In this document: positions 1-11,793 of the stretch, piece by piece | Layout: the number at the start of each line of letters is the position of its first letter | How positions within the stretch are numbered: the first letter of the stretch is position 1 | DNA from: Silvania hatchlandensis | GTDB lineage: Bacteria > Pseudomonadota > Gammaproteobacteria > Enterobacterales > Enterobacteriaceae | Direction: 5' to 3' | NCBI RefSeq assembly: GCF_025564065.1 | Contig: NZ_JAMGZK010000055.1 | Coordinates: forward strand, 62,001-126,000 | DNA length: 64,000 bases | Made by a program: the position numbers and the translations under genes | Notes under the pieces: model-generated | What the model was told of the DNA's origin: nothing | What the model saw: the letters and a program-made list of their open reading frames with translations, nothing else | Databases searched by the model: none

Positions 1-342
1 GTGCTGATGTCGATCTTCTTCACGGCGGCGGGCCAGGCGCTGGATGAGGGTAAACCGCTGCCGGATGCGCTGCTAAACGGTCTCCAGCAGATGAAGCACT
101 ACGGCGGGGCGGATCTCGGCGATCGGACCTTGATCGATGCCCTGCAGCCCGCGCTGGAAGCGTTGCAGAAAGGGGATATTCAGGCTGCGGCAGAGGCCGC
201 GAAAAAAGGTTCAGAAGCCACGGCCAGCATGCAAAAAGCCGGAGCAGGGCGCTCATCGTATGTGAATAAAGAGAATCTGGCGGGAGTGACCGATCCGGGC
301 GCAGTGGCGGTAGCAGAGGTGTTTACTGCACTTGGACGGTAG
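1..342 (+). CDS. Dihydroxyacetone kinase, C-terminal DhaL (DAK2) part, 5' truncated by window edge
   Basis: Only the last 113 codons are present. The reading frame is open from base 1 and has no proper start, so the gene begins outside the window. The conserved helical-barrel motif GGADLGDRTLIDAL and the downstream GAGRSSYV segment are typical of the ATP-binding DhaL (DAK2) domain. The segment resembles the C-terminal end of the single-chain ATP-dependent kinases of the Citrobacter/Klebsiella type more than the stand-alone PTS-dependent DhaL subunit, but the N-terminal DhaK half cannot be seen. Expected role: phosphorylation of dihydroxyacetone in the cytoplasm, feeding glycolysis. The gene ends with TAG just before a REP-like hairpin and faces ahr. 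Confidence 0.8.
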   Translation: MLMSIFFTAAGQALDEGKPLPDALLNGLQQMKHYGGADLGDRTLIDALQPALEALQKGDIQAAAEAAKKGSEATASMQKAGAGRSSYVNKENLAGVTDPGAVAVAEVFTALGR

Positions 343-351
343 GTGGAAAAC

Positions 352-377
352 GCCCGGTAAGCGTAGCGTCACCGGGC
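352..377. repeat. REP-like palindrome
   Basis: A 26-base imperfect palindrome whose outer arms GCCCGGT and ACCGGGC flank an AAGCG-containing centre. It lies between the convergent kinase and ahr genes and could act as a bidirectional transcript 3' end. It belongs to the same sequence family as the element at 47820-47845. Confidence 0.7.
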
Positions 378-386
378 AATCACGGC

Positions 387-1406
387 TTAAAAGTCCGCTT
401 TCAATACCACGCGATAACGGGCTTTACCGTCGCGCACATGCTGGATCGCTTCGTTGATTTTCGACATCGGATACAGCTCGGTGGTTGGCGCGACTTTGGT
501 GCGGCCGGCAAACTTCATCAGCTTACGCAGCTCATAAGGTGTGCCTGTCGCAGAACCCGACACGCTACGATCGCCGCCAATCAGCGTGAACGCAGGCACC
601 GGCAGCGGCTTCATGACGGCACCCACGGTATGGAAGTTGCCGCCGTAGGCCAGCGCTTCAAAGTATGGCTGCCAGTCGAGATCGACGTTTACGGTGTTGA
701 TGATCAGATCAAACTGACCGGCCAGCGCTTTCAACAGCGCCGGATCGCGGCTGTTGACCACCTTATCGGCACCCATCGCCAGCACTTCTTTCTCTTTTGC
801 CGGGTTCGAGCTAAAGGCCGTGACTTCGCAGCCCATCGCGTGCAGCAGCTTGATCGCAATGTGGCCCAGACCACCAATACCAATGACGCCTACGCGGCTG
901 GTGGCGGTGACGTGATGCATTAAGAGCGGTTTGAAGACGGTGATCCCGCCGCACAGCAGCGGACCTGCGGATTCAATATCAATGCTGTCTGGCAACGGGA
1001 TCACCCACTGCCAGTCGGCGCGCAGCTTGTCGGCAAAACCGCCGTGGTTGAGAATGGTCGGCGTGGCGCCTTCGAGACAGTTAATCTGGTTGCCGCTGAT
1101 ACAGGCATCGCAGTGCCCGCAGCTGCGAGCGGTCCAGCCAATGCCCACGCGCTGGCCAATTTTCAGCCCTTTTTCCTGCGCGGCGGTGCCGAGCGCGACC
1201 ACGCGGCCAATGACCTCGTGACCGGCAATCAGTGGATAGCTTGAGAAGCCCCATTCGTTATCGATCATCGACAGGTCGGAGTGGCAGATGCCGCAGTAAT
1301 CGACCTGAACTTCGACATCTTCTGCTTTCAGCTCGCCCGCATCGTATTCGTACAGTTCAAGTTCTGCACCCGCCTGCGGTGCGGCGTAGCTTTTTATTGT
1401 CGACAT
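387..1406 (-). CDS. ahr: NADPH-dependent aldehyde reductase Ahr, zinc-type alcohol dehydrogenase family
   Basis: A medium-chain dehydrogenase that reduces aldehydes to alcohols in the cytosol. The product has a GroES-like catalytic domain with the catalytic-zinc motif CGICHSD (Cys41, His42), GHE, a structural-zinc cluster of four cysteines (CGHCDAC then C), and a Rossmann domain with GIGGLGH. The sequence closely follows E. coli Ahr (YjgB). The chosen start, MSTIKSY, is preceded by GGGGA at good spacing. An ATG one codon earlier is too close, and a farther upstream ATG (1448) would add a tail not found in the family. In E. coli, ahr lies near the idn genes; here it follows yjgM and faces a dihydroxyacetone kinase gene. 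Confidence 0.9.
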   Translation of the reverse strand: MSTIKSYAAPQAGAELELYEYDAGELKAEDVEVQVDYCGICHSDLSMIDNEWGFSSYPLIAGHEVIGRVVALGTAAQEKGLKIGQRVGIGWTARSCGHCDACISGNQINCLEGATPTILNHGGFADKLRADWQWVIPLPDSIDIESAGPLLCGGITVFKPLLMHHVTATSRVGVIGIGGLGHIAIKLLHAMGCEVTAFSSNPAKEKEVLAMGADKVVNSRDPALLKALAGQFDLIINTVNVDLDWQPYFEALAYGGNFHTVGAVMKPLPVPAFTLIGGDRSVSGSATGTPYELRKLMKFAGRTKVAPTTELYPMSKINEAIQHVRDGKARYRVVLKADF

Positions 1407-1488
1407 CATTTTTCCCCATGTTGGTGTTGAACTGAGAGTGTAGAGCATTCAGTTTACAGCCGCTTAACAGAAGGGGGCGGGAAAGGCG

Positions 1489-2004
1489 TTACAGCGTTTT
1501 CAGCATCCGCACTTCACAATCCACATGTCCGGTACAGCCCAGAGGCTGGTCGATATGCTCAAAGCCGAGGTGCTCGTACAGTCTGATGGCTTCGGTGAGG
1601 AAGGCGGTGGTTTCAAGATAACAGCGCGTAAAACCCTGCGCGCGGGCATGATCCAGCGCCAGTAGGGCCAGTTTTTTGGCTAAGCCTTGTCCACGCACGA
1701 CGGGCAGAAAATACATTTTTTGCAGTTCACAGATGTCCGGCTCGCTGCAGGAGAGCGGCGCAACGCCGCCGCCGCCCACAACTAACCCATCCTGCTCGAC
1801 AACCCAATAGGCATGGCCGGGCTGGCTGTACAGGGCGTACAGCTCGTCGAGATTGGGATCCGCGACGGTATAGCCTTTATCGGCCGTCAGGCCGAATTCA
1901 GCGGATACCCGGCGGATAACGCCGGCAATAGCCGGGTTATCCGTGGCGGTGATACGGCGCAGTTGCGCCGTTACAGGGGCATTTACATGCATTGCTTCAC
2001 TCAT
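1489..2004 (-). CDS. yjgM: GNAT-family N-acetyltransferase YjgM
   Basis: A GNAT-fold acetyltransferase of about 171 residues. The acetyl-CoA binding signature is the [11 protein letters not shown] segment, followed by the usual [20 protein letters not shown] motif near the C-terminus. The substrate is unknown. The start ATG overlaps the valS stop (TGATG), so translation is probably coupled to valS; a GTG one codon upstream is also possible. In E. coli, yjgN lies between valS and yjgM; here the two genes overlap, so yjgN is absent from this position. Confidence 0.82.
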   Translation of the reverse strand: MSEAMHVNAPVTAQLRRITATDNPAIAGVIRRVSAEFGLTADKGYTVADPNLDELYALYSQPGHAYWVVEQDGLVVGGGGVAPLSCSEPDICELQKMYFLPVVRGQGLAKKLALLALDHARAQGFTRCYLETTAFLTEAIRLYEHLGFEHIDQPLGCTGHVDCEVRMLKTL

Positions 2005-4859
2005 CACAGCGCGCTAATGGTGGCCTGCTGCTCGATCAGTTTCGCTTTTGCATCCGCGAAACCTACCATCCTTTCACGCTCTTTGGCGATAACCGCTTCC
2101 GGGGCGCGTGCAACAAAGGCTTCATTAGACAGTTTGCTCTCGATCTTGCCGATTTCAATGTCGACTTTCGCCACTTCTTTCGCCAGACGCGCCAGCTCAG
2201 CCTCTTTGTCCACCAGGCCTGCCATCGGGATCAGCAGCTCGGCGCCGTCGATGATTTTGGTCACGGAAACTGGACCTTTGTCATCCGCAGGCAGCACGGT
2301 GATGCTCTCCAGACGCGCCATGGTCTGCAGGAAGGTGCTGTTTTCGGTGACGCGACGCGCGGCGGCATCACTGCATCCACGCAGCAGAAGCGCCAGCGGT
2401 TTACCCGGGGAGATGTTCATCTCAGCACGGATATTACGCACGGCCACGATCGCCTGCTTCAGCCATTCGGTATCGGCAGCAGCGGCTTCATCAACCTGAG
2501 CGGCATCGAATTCTGGATACGGCTGCAGCATGATGGTATCGGCATTGATGCCGGCAATCACTTTCACGCGCTGCCAGATGGTTTCGGTGATGAATGGAAT
2601 GATCGGGTGGCCCAGGCGCAGCAGACCTTCCAGCACGGTGATCAGCGTGTTGCGTGTGCCGCGCAGCTCAGACTCAGAACCGCCGTTCATTACCGGCTTG
2701 GTCAGCTCCAGATACCAGTCGCAGAACTGGTTCCAGGTGAATTCGTACAGGATGCCTGCTGCAATATCGAAGCGATAGCTATCCAGTGCCTCGCGGAACG
2801 CTTTAGTGGTCTGGTTGAATTCAGCCAGGATCCAGCGGTCTGCCAGCGACAGGGTCATTTCGCCGCCGTTAAAGCCGCAATCCTGTCCTTCGGTGTTCAT
2901 CAGCACAAAGCGGCTGGCGTTCCACAGCTTGTTACAGAAGTTGCGGTAACCTTCCAGACGTTTCATGTCCCAGTTGATGTCGCGACCGGTCGAGGCCAGC
3001 GCCGCCAGGGTGAAACGCAGGGCGTCAGTACCGTGCGGTTCGATGCCGTCCGGGAACTGCTTCGCGGTGCGTTTGGCGATTTTTTCTGCCAGCTGCGGCT
3101 GCATCATGTTGCCGGTACGTTTCTCCAGCAGGTCTTCCAGGGAGATACCGTCCACCATATCCAGCGGGTCGATAACGTTGCCCTTGGATTTGGACATCTT
3201 CTGGCCTTCGTCGTCGCGGATAAGACCCGTCATGTAGATGGTCTTGAACGGGATCTGCGGCTTGCCGTCTTCATCTTTGATGAAGTGCATGGTCATCATG
3301 ATCATGCGGGCGATCCAGAAGAAGATGATGTCGAAGCCGGAAACCATCACGCTGGTTGGGTGGAACTGACGCAGCGCGTCGGTGTTCTCTGGCCAGCCGA
3401 GGGTGGAGAAGGTCCACAGCGCGGAAGAGAACCAGGTGTCGAGCACGTCGTCGTCCTGACGCAGGGCTACGTCGGCACCGAGGTTGTTTTCCTGACGCAC
3501 TTCGTCTTCGGTGCGGCCAACAAACACATTCCCTTCGTTGTCATACCAGGCCGGGATACGGTGACCCCACCACAGCTGACGGGAGATGCACCAGTCCTGA
3601 ATATCGCGCATCCAGGAGAAGTACATATTTTCATACTGCTTCGGCACGAACTGGATGTCGCCGTTTTCAACCGCTTCAACCGCCGGTTTCGCCAGCACGT
3701 CGGCACGGACGTACCACTGGTCGGTCAGCATCGGTTCAATGACCACGCCGCCACGGTCGCCGTAAGGGACGGTCAGGTCGTGCGGTTTAACCTCTTCGAG
3801 CAGGCCCAGCGCGTCAACCGCGGCAACCACGGCTTTACGCGCGGCAAAGCGTTCCAGCTTCTGGAACTCGGCCGGAATGTCGCTTGCGTAAACGTCAGAC
3901 TCTTCGCCTTTGGTGTCGTACACTTCGGCGCTTTCACGGATATCACCGTCAAAGGTCAGAATGTTGATCATCGGCAGGGCGTGACGACGGCCCACTTCAT
4001 AGTCGTTAAAGTCGTGCGCTGGGGTGATTTTGACGCAGCCGGTGCCTTTTTCCATGTCGGCGTGTTCATCGCCCACAACGGGAATACGACGGTTAACCAG
4101 CGGCAGGACCACGAATTTACCGATCAGATCTTTGTAGCGTGGATCTTCCGGGTTAACAGCGATGCCGGTATCGCCCAGCAGGGTTTCCGGACGCGTCGTT
4201 GCCACGACCAGATAATCTTTGCCGTCTGCGGTAGTCGCACCATCGGCCAGTGGATAGCGGATGTGCCACATCGAGCCTTTCGACTCGCGGTTTTCCACTT
4301 CCAGGTCAGAGATGGCGGTGCGCAGTTTTGGATCCCAGTTTACCAGGCGCTTGCCGCGGTAAATCAGATCTTCTTTGTACAGACGGACGAACACTTCTTT
4401 CACCGCATTGGACAGGCCTTCGTCCATGGTGAAGCGCTCGCGCTCCCAGTCCACGGAGTTGCCGAGACGGCGCATCTGGCGGGTAATGGTGCCGCCAGAT
4501 TCGGCTTTCCACTGCCAGATTTTGTCGATAAAGGCGTCGCGACCGTAGTCGTGGCGGGTTTTACCTTCTTCAGCGGCAATCTTACGTTCGACCACCATTT
4601 GGGTAGCAATACCCGCATGGTCGGTACCCGCCTGCCACAGGGTATTTTTGCCCTGCATGCGCTGGTAACGGATCATGGTATCCATGATGGTCTGCTGGAA
4701 GGCATGACCCATATGCAAACTGCCGGTGACGTTCGGCGGCGGGATCATGATGCAGAAGGACTCTTTGCTTTCATCGCCGTTAGGCTTGAAATAGCCCTGC
4801 TGTTCCCAGTGCTCGTATAGCGGCTGTTCGATATCGCGTGGGTTATATGTCTTTTCCAT
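2004..4859 (-). CDS. valS: Valyl-tRNA synthetase
   Basis: Class I aminoacyl-tRNA synthetase that charges tRNA-Val in the cytosol and edits mis-activated threonine. At 951 residues it matches the E. coli length. It shows the HIGH-type motif ([13 protein letters not shown] near residue 45), an inserted CP1 editing domain in the first half, the KMSKS motif in [10 protein letters not shown], and a C-terminal coiled-coil arm ([16 protein letters not shown]). The ATG overlaps the stop of holC (TAATG) and the gene's own stop overlaps yjgM, so holC-valS-yjgM look translationally coupled. The opposite strand is open for 942 codons, a codon-bias shadow. Confidence 0.98.
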   Translation of the reverse strand: MEKTYNPRDIEQPLYEHWEQQGYFKPNGDESKESFCIMIPPPNVTGSLHMGHAFQQTIMDTMIRYQRMQGKNTLWQAGTDHAGIATQMVVERKIAAEEGKTRHDYGRDAFIDKIWQWKAESGGTITRQMRRLGNSVDWERERFTMDEGLSNAVKEVFVRLYKEDLIYRGKRLVNWDPKLRTAISDLEVENRESKGSMWHIRYPLADGATTADGKDYLVVATTRPETLLGDTGIAVNPEDPRYKDLIGKFVVLPLVNRRIPVVGDEHADMEKGTGCVKITPAHDFNDYEVGRRHALPMINILTFDGDIRESAEVYDTKGEESDVYASDIPAEFQKLERFAARKAVVAAVDALGLLEEVKPHDLTVPYGDRGGVVIEPMLTDQWYVRADVLAKPAVEAVENGDIQFVPKQYENMYFSWMRDIQDWCISRQLWWGHRIPAWYDNEGNVFVGRTEDEVRQENNLGADVALRQDDDVLDTWFSSALWTFSTLGWPENTDALRQFHPTSVMVSGFDIIFFWIARMIMMTMHFIKDEDGKPQIPFKTIYMTGLIRDDEGQKMSKSKGNVIDPLDMVDGISLEDLLEKRTGNMMQPQLAEKIAKRTAKQFPDGIEPHGTDALRFTLAALASTGRDINWDMKRLEGYRNFCNKLWNASRFVLMNTEGQDCGFNGGEMTLSLADRWILAEFNQTTKAFREALDSYRFDIAAGILYEFTWNQFCDWYLELTKPVMNGGSESELRGTRNTLITVLEGLLRLGHPIIPFITETIWQRVKVIAGINADTIMLQPYPEFDAAQVDEAAAADTEWLKQAIVAVRNIRAEMNISPGKPLALLLRGCSDAAARRVTENSTFLQTMARLESITVLPADDKGPVSVTKIIDGAELLIPMAGLVDKEAELARLAKEVAKVDIEIGKIESKLSNEAFVARAPEAVIAKERERMVGFADAKAKLIEQQATISAL

Positions 4860-5302
4860 TATTTCCAGGTTGCCGTATTCAGGTTAAAACCAGCCAGTCG
4901 GTACGCTTTGTAGCGTTCGCGCGCCAGTTGTTTCAAAGAATCTTCGTGAGGGACAAAGTCTACCACTTCTGTGAAAGCGGTGGCAAAATCTGCAAAGCCG
5001 ATCCGCAGGCTGATCAGGATATCCCGCGGGCTGCTGTTGCGTTTTTGCGGCCAGGCGATCTCCACCGGCGCGCCACCGCGCGGGCCTTCCCCCGCCAGGT
5101 TGTGCGGAACAAAACTTTCCGGTGGTCGTGCCCACAGGGCTTCATCCAGACGGATGGCCTGCTGCTCATCTTCGCAGGCAATAAGCACGCGTTTACCACC
5201 GCGCCAACGTTCTGCGGCAATCTCACACACCAGCTGTTCGACAGCGCTAAGGCCATCCTGCTGCGCGTCATTGTCCAGAAGATAGAACGTTGCGTTTTTC
5301 AT
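4859..5302 (-). CDS. holC: DNA polymerase III chi subunit
   Basis: Chi subunit of the DNA polymerase III clamp loader. It binds the psi subunit and single-strand binding protein and links the loader to SSB-coated lagging strand. The protein is 147 residues, beginning [12 protein letters not shown] as in E. coli. A second ATG directly upstream would add one methionine. The TAA stop shares its last base with the valS start, giving a coupled holC-valS arrangement. The gene lies downstream of pepA on the same strand, separated from it by a REP-like hairpin. Confidence 0.96.
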   Translation of the reverse strand: MKNATFYLLDNDAQQDGLSAVEQLVCEIAAERWRGGKRVLIACEDEQQAIRLDEALWARPPESFVPHNLAGEGPRGGAPVEIAWPQKRNSSPRDILISLRIGFADFATAFTEVVDFVPHEDSLKQLARERYKAYRLAGFNLNTATWK

Positions 5303-5337
5303 CATATGGGGCTTCTTGTGGTGACTTTAAATATGAA

Positions 5338-5361
5338 GCCGGGTGGCGGATGCCACCCGGT
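5338..5361. repeat. REP-like palindrome between pepA and holC
   Basis: Perfect 9-base arms CCGGGTGGC and GCCACCCGG around a GGAT loop, directly downstream of pepA and upstream of holC. It probably stabilises the pepA transcript end or weakens read-through into holC-valS. Confidence 0.7.
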
Positions 5362-5369
5362 ATTCGGGT

Positions 5370-6884
<1,515 letters not shown>

Positions 6885-7143
6885 CTACGCTCCTGAATCT
6901 TAAAGACAACGGCGGCGGCTACGGATAGAATTGCAACCTTTCGTAACGCATATCCGCTGTTGCGGTGACTTCGTGTTAATCTTAATTACGGTTTCGACAC
7001 GTCATTACAACTCGTGAGGCGCGAATCCGCCGGGTGTTCTAATCTTAGCGATGATTTCGACGACTCAAGAGAATAAATGACGTTTAAGCCATGAAACAAG
7101 CGATTTTCCTGCAAAGAGATGGGTTTTTACGGGCGTATTTAAT

Positions 7144-8244
7144 TTGATAATCATAAGATATCTGGTTCGGGAGACGCTCAAAAGCCAGCTGGCGATACTC
7201 TTTATTCTGTTACTGATTTTTTTCTGTCAGAAACTGGTAAGGATCCTCGGTGCGGCGGTCGATGGTGAGATCCCTACAAATCTGGTGCTTTCCCTGCTTG
7301 GGTTAGGCGTGCCTGAAATGGCGCAGCTTATCCTGCCGCTCAGTCTTTTCCTTGGCCTGCTGATGACGCTCGGTAAACTCTATACCGAAAGTGAAATTAC
7401 CGTCATGCACGCGTGCGGCCTGAGCAAAGCGGTGCTGGTGAAAGCGGCGATGGTACTGGCGCTGTTTACCGGCATTGTTGCCGCCGTGAACGTCATGTGG
7501 GCTGGCCCCGTCTCTTCCCGTCATCAGGATGAAGTGCTGGCGGAAGCAAAAGCCAACCCTGGTATGGCTGCCCTCGCGCAGGGTCAGTTCCAGCAGGCGT
7601 CAGACGGTAGTTCGGTGCTGTTTATTGAAAGCGTTGACGGCAGCCGCTTTAACGAAGTATTCCTCGCCCAAATCCGCACGAAAGGTAATGCCCGTCCGTC
7701 GGTCGTGGTGGCCGATTCTGGTCAGCTCTCGCAGGGGAAAGACGGTTCGCAAATCGTCACGCTGAACAAAGGCACCCGCTTCGAAGGCACTGCCCTGCTG
7801 CGAGATTTCCGTATTACTGACTTCCAGAATTATCAGGCAATTATTGGTCATCAGGCGGTGGCGCTGGATCCGAGCGATACCGAGCAAATGGACATGCGCA
7901 CCCTGATTAACACTGACAACAATCGCGCCAGCGCCGAACTGCACTGGCGTATCACGCTGGTGTTTACCGTCTTTATGATGGCGCTGATGGTGGTTCCGCT
8001 GAGCATAGTGAACCCGCGCCAGGGCCGCGTGCTCTCGATGCTGCCCGCCATGCTGCTGTATCTGGTGTTCTTCCTGCTACAAACATCAATCAAGTCGAAC
8101 GGCGGCAAAGGGAAAATTGACCCGGTGGTCTGGACCTGGGTCGTTAACGGACTCTATCTGCTATTGGCGGTGGCCCTCAATCTGTGGGATACCGTGCCGA
8201 TGCGCCGTGTAAGAGCCCGGATTATGCGTAAAGGAGCGGTGTAA
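7144..8244 (+). CDS. lptF: LPS export ABC transporter permease LptF
   Basis: Inner-membrane permease of the LptB2FGC complex, which extracts lipopolysaccharide from the inner membrane and feeds it to LptC-LptA-LptD. The 366-residue protein has three N-terminal membrane helices, a periplasmic beta-jellyroll domain (about residues 125-265) and three C-terminal helices, as expected for the family. The start codon is TTG (MIIIRYLVRE), with only a weak upstream GGGCG. The stop overlaps the lptG ATG (TAATG), so the two permeases are coupled. The divergent promoter region 6882-7143 is shared with pepA; I see no clear operator in it. Confidence 0.96.
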   Translation: MIIIRYLVRETLKSQLAILFILLLIFFCQKLVRILGAAVDGEIPTNLVLSLLGLGVPEMAQLILPLSLFLGLLMTLGKLYTESEITVMHACGLSKAVLVKAAMVLALFTGIVAAVNVMWAGPVSSRHQDEVLAEAKANPGMAALAQGQFQQASDGSSVLFIESVDGSRFNEVFLAQIRTKGNARPSVVVADSGQLSQGKDGSQIVTLNKGTRFEGTALLRDFRITDFQNYQAIIGHQAVALDPSDTEQMDMRTLINTDNNRASAELHWRITLVFTVFMMALMVVPLSIVNPRQGRVLSMLPAMLLYLVFFLLQTSIKSNGGKGKIDPVVWTWVVNGLYLLLAVALNLWDTVPMRRVRARIMRKGAV

Positions 8245-9326
8245 TGCAGGCGTTTGGCGTTCTTGACCGCTATATCGGTAAAACTATTTTTACCACCATC
8301 ATGATGACGTTGTTCATGCTGGTGTCACTCTCCGGGATCATTAAGTTTGTTGACCAGCTGAAAAAGGCCGGTCAGGGGAGCTATGACGCGCTCGGCGCGG
8401 GGATGTATACCCTGCTGAGTATCCCGAAAGACGTGCAGATCTTCTTCCCGATGGCGGCGCTGCTGGGTGCGCTATTGGGGCTCGGAATGCTGGCGCAGCG
8501 CAGTGAGCTGGTGGTGATGCAGGCCTCTGGCTTTACCCGCATGCAGGTGGCGATGGCGGTGATGAAAACCGCTATCCCGCTGGTGCTGCTGACTATGGCG
8601 ATGGGCGAGTGGGTCGCGCCGCAGGGCGAGCAGATGGCGCGTAACTACCGCGCACAGCAGATGTACGGTGGCTCGCTGCTCTCCACGCAGCAGGGGCTGT
8701 GGGCAAAAGACGGTAAGAACTTTGTCTATATCGAACGCGTGAAGGGCGATAACTCGCTCGGCGGCGTGAGCATCTACAGCTTTAACGATCAGCGTCGATT
8801 GCAGGCGGTGCGCTATGCGGCCTCGGCAACCTTTGATGTCGAAAATAAGGTCTGGCGTCTGTCACAGGTGGATGAGTCTAACCTGCAGGATCCAAAGCAG
8901 ATCACCGGATCACAAACCGTCTCCGGCACCTGGAAAACCAACCTGACCCCGGACAAACTCGGCGTGGTTGCGCTGGATCCCGATGCGCTGTCCATTAGCG
9001 GTCTGCACAACTACGTCAAGTACCTGAAGTCGAGTGGCCAGGATGCCGGGCGTTATCAGCTCAATATGTGGAGCAAGATTTTCCAGCCGCTCTCCGTAGC
9101 AGTGATGATGCTGATGGCCCTGTCGTTTATCTTCGGCCCGCTGCGTAGCGTGGCGATGGGGGTGCGTGTGGTAACGGGCATCAGCTTCGGCTTTGTCTTC
9201 TACGTGCTTGACCAAATCTTCGGTCCGCTGACGCTGGTTTACGGCATTCCTCCGATGATTGGCGCTCTGTTGCCAAGCGCCTCCTTCCTGCTGCTCAGCC
9301 TGTGGCTGATGCTGAAGCGCTCCTGA
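8244..9326 (+). CDS. lptG: LPS export ABC transporter permease LptG
   Basis: The second permease of LptB2FGC, 360 residues, with the same 3 + 3 helix arrangement around a periplasmic jellyroll domain as LptF. It starts at an ATG overlapping the lptF stop. In E. coli, lptG is followed by yjgR; here arcB follows after 133 bases, which marks a genome rearrangement relative to that species (see findings). The genes for the partners LptA, LptB and LptC lie in this same window, about 8 kb downstream. Confidence 0.97.
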   Translation: MQAFGVLDRYIGKTIFTTIMMTLFMLVSLSGIIKFVDQLKKAGQGSYDALGAGMYTLLSIPKDVQIFFPMAALLGALLGLGMLAQRSELVVMQASGFTRMQVAMAVMKTAIPLVLLTMAMGEWVAPQGEQMARNYRAQQMYGGSLLSTQQGLWAKDGKNFVYIERVKGDNSLGGVSIYSFNDQRRLQAVRYAASATFDVENKVWRLSQVDESNLQDPKQITGSQTVSGTWKTNLTPDKLGVVALDPDALSISGLHNYVKYLKSSGQDAGRYQLNMWSKIFQPLSVAVMMLMALSFIFGPLRSVAMGVRVVTGISFGFVFYVLDQIFGPLTLVYGIPPMIGALLPSASFLLLSLWLMLKRS

Positions 9327-9459
9327 TCGTCATTGGCCTCACTTCCTTTCCGGGAGTGGGGCGCATCTCCTGTTTGACACCTCACTTTTTCGCACAACCT
9401 TCAACGCCTTGCCTGGAATTTGCGTATGATTGTGCGATAACGTCGTGAAGAGATCCCCT

Positions 9460-11793
9460 ATGAAGCAAATTCGGTTACTGGCGCAATACTATGTCGATCT
9501 GATGATGAAGCTTGGCCTGGTGCGCTTCTCCCTGCTGCTGGCCCTGGCGCTGGTGGTGCTGGCAATAGTGGTACAGATGGCCATCACCATGGTGCTGCAT
9601 GGCCAGGTCGAGAGCATCGACCTTATTCGCTCCATTTTCTTTGGTCTGCTGATCACCCCGTGGGCGGTCTATTTCCTGTCGGTGGTGGTGGAGCAGCTGG
9701 AAGAGTCCCGCCAGCGTCTGACCCGGGTGGTGGAAAAGCTCGAAGAGATGCGCGAGCGCGACCTGAAGCTTAACGTGCAGCTGAAGGACAACATTGCCCA
9801 GCTCAATCAGGAAATCTCCGATCGCGTAAAGGCCGAGGCCGAGCGCCAGTCCACGCTGGAACAGCTCAGGGTCGAGATGATCGAACGCGAGCAGACGCAA
9901 ATTCAGCTCGAACAGCAATCCTCCTTCCTGCGCTCGTTTCTCGATGCTTCGCCTGACCTGGTCTTTTATCGCAATGAAGATAAAGAGTTCTCCGGCTGCA
10001 ACCGGGCAATGGAACTGCTGACCGGCAAGAGCGAAAAACAGCTGGTTAACCTGCGGCCGCAGGATGTGTATTCGGAAGAGGCGGCGGCCAAAGTGATCGA
10101 AACCGACGAGAAGGTGTTCCGCCATAACGTTTCGTTGACCTACGAGCAGTGGCTCGACTACCCGGATGGGCGTAAAGCCTGCTTCGAAATTCGCAAAGTG
10201 CCTTACTACGATCGCGTCGGGAAGCGCCACGGGCTGATGGGCTTTGGCCGCGATATTACCGAACGCAAGCGCTATCAGGATGCGCTGGAGCGCGCCAGCC
10301 GCGACAAAACCACCTTTATCTCGACCATCAGCCACGAGCTGCGCACGCCACTCAACGGTATTGTCGGCTTGAGCCGCATTCTGTTGGATACCGATCTGAC
10401 GGCCGAGCAGGAGAAATACCTCAAAACCATTCACGTTTCGGCGGTTACTCTCGGCAATATCTTCAACGATATTATTGATATGGATAAGATGGAGCGGCGC
10501 AGAGTCCAGCTGGATAACCAGCCGATAGACTTCACCAGCTTCCTGGCGGATCTGGAAAACCTCTCCGGCCTGCAGGCCCAGCAGAAAGGGCTGCGCTTTG
10601 TGCTGGACCCGACGCTGCCGCTACCGCATAAAGTGGTGACGGACGGTACGCGTCTGCGCCAGATCCTGTGGAATTTGATCAGCAACGCCGTCAAATTTAC
10701 CCAGAGTGGTCAGGTCGCGGTGCGCGTGCGCTACGGCGAGGACGAGATGCTGCATTTTGAAGTGGAAGATTCCGGGATCGGTATTCCGCAGGAAGAGCAG
10801 GACAAGATCTTCGCCATGTATTATCAGGTGAAGGACAGCCAGGGCGGCAAGCCCGCCACCGGTACCGGCATTGGTCTGGCCGTCTCGCGCAGATTAGCCA
10901 AGAGCATGGGCGGCGATATTACCGTCACCAGCAATCCTGGCAAAGGTTCGCTGTTTACGCTCAGCGTTAACGCTCCTGCGGTCGCTGAAGAGGTGGAAGA
11001 TACCTTTGACCAGGATGAGATGCCGCTGCCCGCGCTGCACGTGCTACTGGTTGAAGATATCGAGCTGAACGTGATTGTCGCGCGTTCGGTGCTGGAGAAG
11101 CTTGGCAGCAGCGTGGATGTGGCGATGACCGGTAAAGCTGCGCTGGAGATGTTCACCCCGGGGGAATATGACCTTGTGCTGCTGGACATCCAGCTGCCGG
11201 ATATGACCGGGCTGGATATTTCCCGCGAGCTGACGCAACGCTACGCCCAGGACGAGCTACCGCCGCTGGTGGCGCTGACCGCCAATGTGCTGAAGGATAA
11301 ACAAGAGTATCTGGATGCCGGGATGAACGACGTGCTGAGCAAACCGCTGGCGGTTCCGGCGTTAACCGCGATGATCAAGAAATTCTGGGACACCCGTGAT
11401 GAAGAGGAGAGCACCATGACGACAGTAGATACCGAAAAAGCGCAGTCCTTACTGGATATCACCATGCTTGAGCAGTACATCGATTTAGTCGGTCCGAAGC
11501 TGATCACTGACGGTGTCGCCATGTTCGAAAAGATGATGCCGGGGTATTTGAACGTGCTGGAGTCGAATCTGACGGCGCGCGATCAAAAAGGGATCGTCGA
11601 AGAAGGGCATAAGATCAAAGGCGCGGCGGGCTCTATTGGCTTGCGTCATCTGCAGCAGCTGGGTCAGCAAATCCAGTCACCCGATTTACCGGCATGGTCT
11701 GATAACGTTGGTGAATGGGTTGAAGAGATGAAGCAGGAGTGGCAGAACGACGTGGCGGTGCTGAAAGCGTGGGTGGACAGCAGAAAAAAATGA
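9460..11793 (+). CDS. arcB: Aerobic respiration control hybrid sensor kinase ArcB
   Basis: Membrane sensor of the quinone pool that phosphorylates ArcA under low oxygen. The 777-residue protein has two N-terminal membrane helices (about 23-77), a coiled coil with a leucine-zipper pattern, a PAS domain with the redox-active Cys180 and Cys241, a transmitter domain with His292 (SHELRTP), a catalytic ATPase domain, a receiver with Asp576 and an HPt domain with His717 (HKIKGAAG). All phosphorelay residues are present. The ATG before KQIRLLAQYY is chosen over an upstream ATG (9430) because it fits the family. The 3' end overlaps the terminator of ArcZ on the other strand. Confidence 0.98.
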   Translation: MKQIRLLAQYYVDLMMKLGLVRFSLLLALALVVLAIVVQMAITMVLHGQVESIDLIRSIFFGLLITPWAVYFLSVVVEQLEESRQRLTRVVEKLEEMRERDLKLNVQLKDNIAQLNQEISDRVKAEAERQSTLEQLRVEMIEREQTQIQLEQQSSFLRSFLDASPDLVFYRNEDKEFSGCNRAMELLTGKSEKQLVNLRPQDVYSEEAAAKVIETDEKVFRHNVSLTYEQWLDYPDGRKACFEIRKVPYYDRVGKRHGLMGFGRDITERKRYQDALERASRDKTTFISTISHELRTPLNGIVGLSRILLDTDLTAEQEKYLKTIHVSAVTLGNIFNDIIDMDKMERRRVQLDNQPIDFTSFLADLENLSGLQAQQKGLRFVLDPTLPLPHKVVTDGTRLRQILWNLISNAVKFTQSGQVAVRVRYGEDEMLHFEVEDSGIGIPQEEQDKIFAMYYQVKDSQGGKPATGTGIGLAVSRRLAKSMGGDITVTSNPGKGSLFTLSVNAPAVAEEVEDTFDQDEMPLPALHVLLVEDIELNVIVARSVLEKLGSSVDVAMTGKAALEMFTPGEYDLVLLDIQLPDMTGLDISRELTQRYAQDELPPLVALTANVLKDKQEYLDAGMNDVLSKPLAVPALTAMIKKFWDTRDEEESTMTTVDTEKAQSLLDITMLEQYIDLVGPKLITDGVAMFEKMMPGYLNVLESNLTARDQKGIVEEGHKIKGAAGSIGLRHLQQLGQQIQSPDLPAWSDNVGEWVEEMKQEWQNDVAVLKAWVDSRKK

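Noticed and set aside
1992-4820. A 942-codon open frame antisense to valS
   Set aside because: valS has clear motifs along its whole length. The antisense frame is open because TTA, CTA and TCA codons are rare in the sense strand; its translation is rich in His, Gln and Phe and resembles no protein family.
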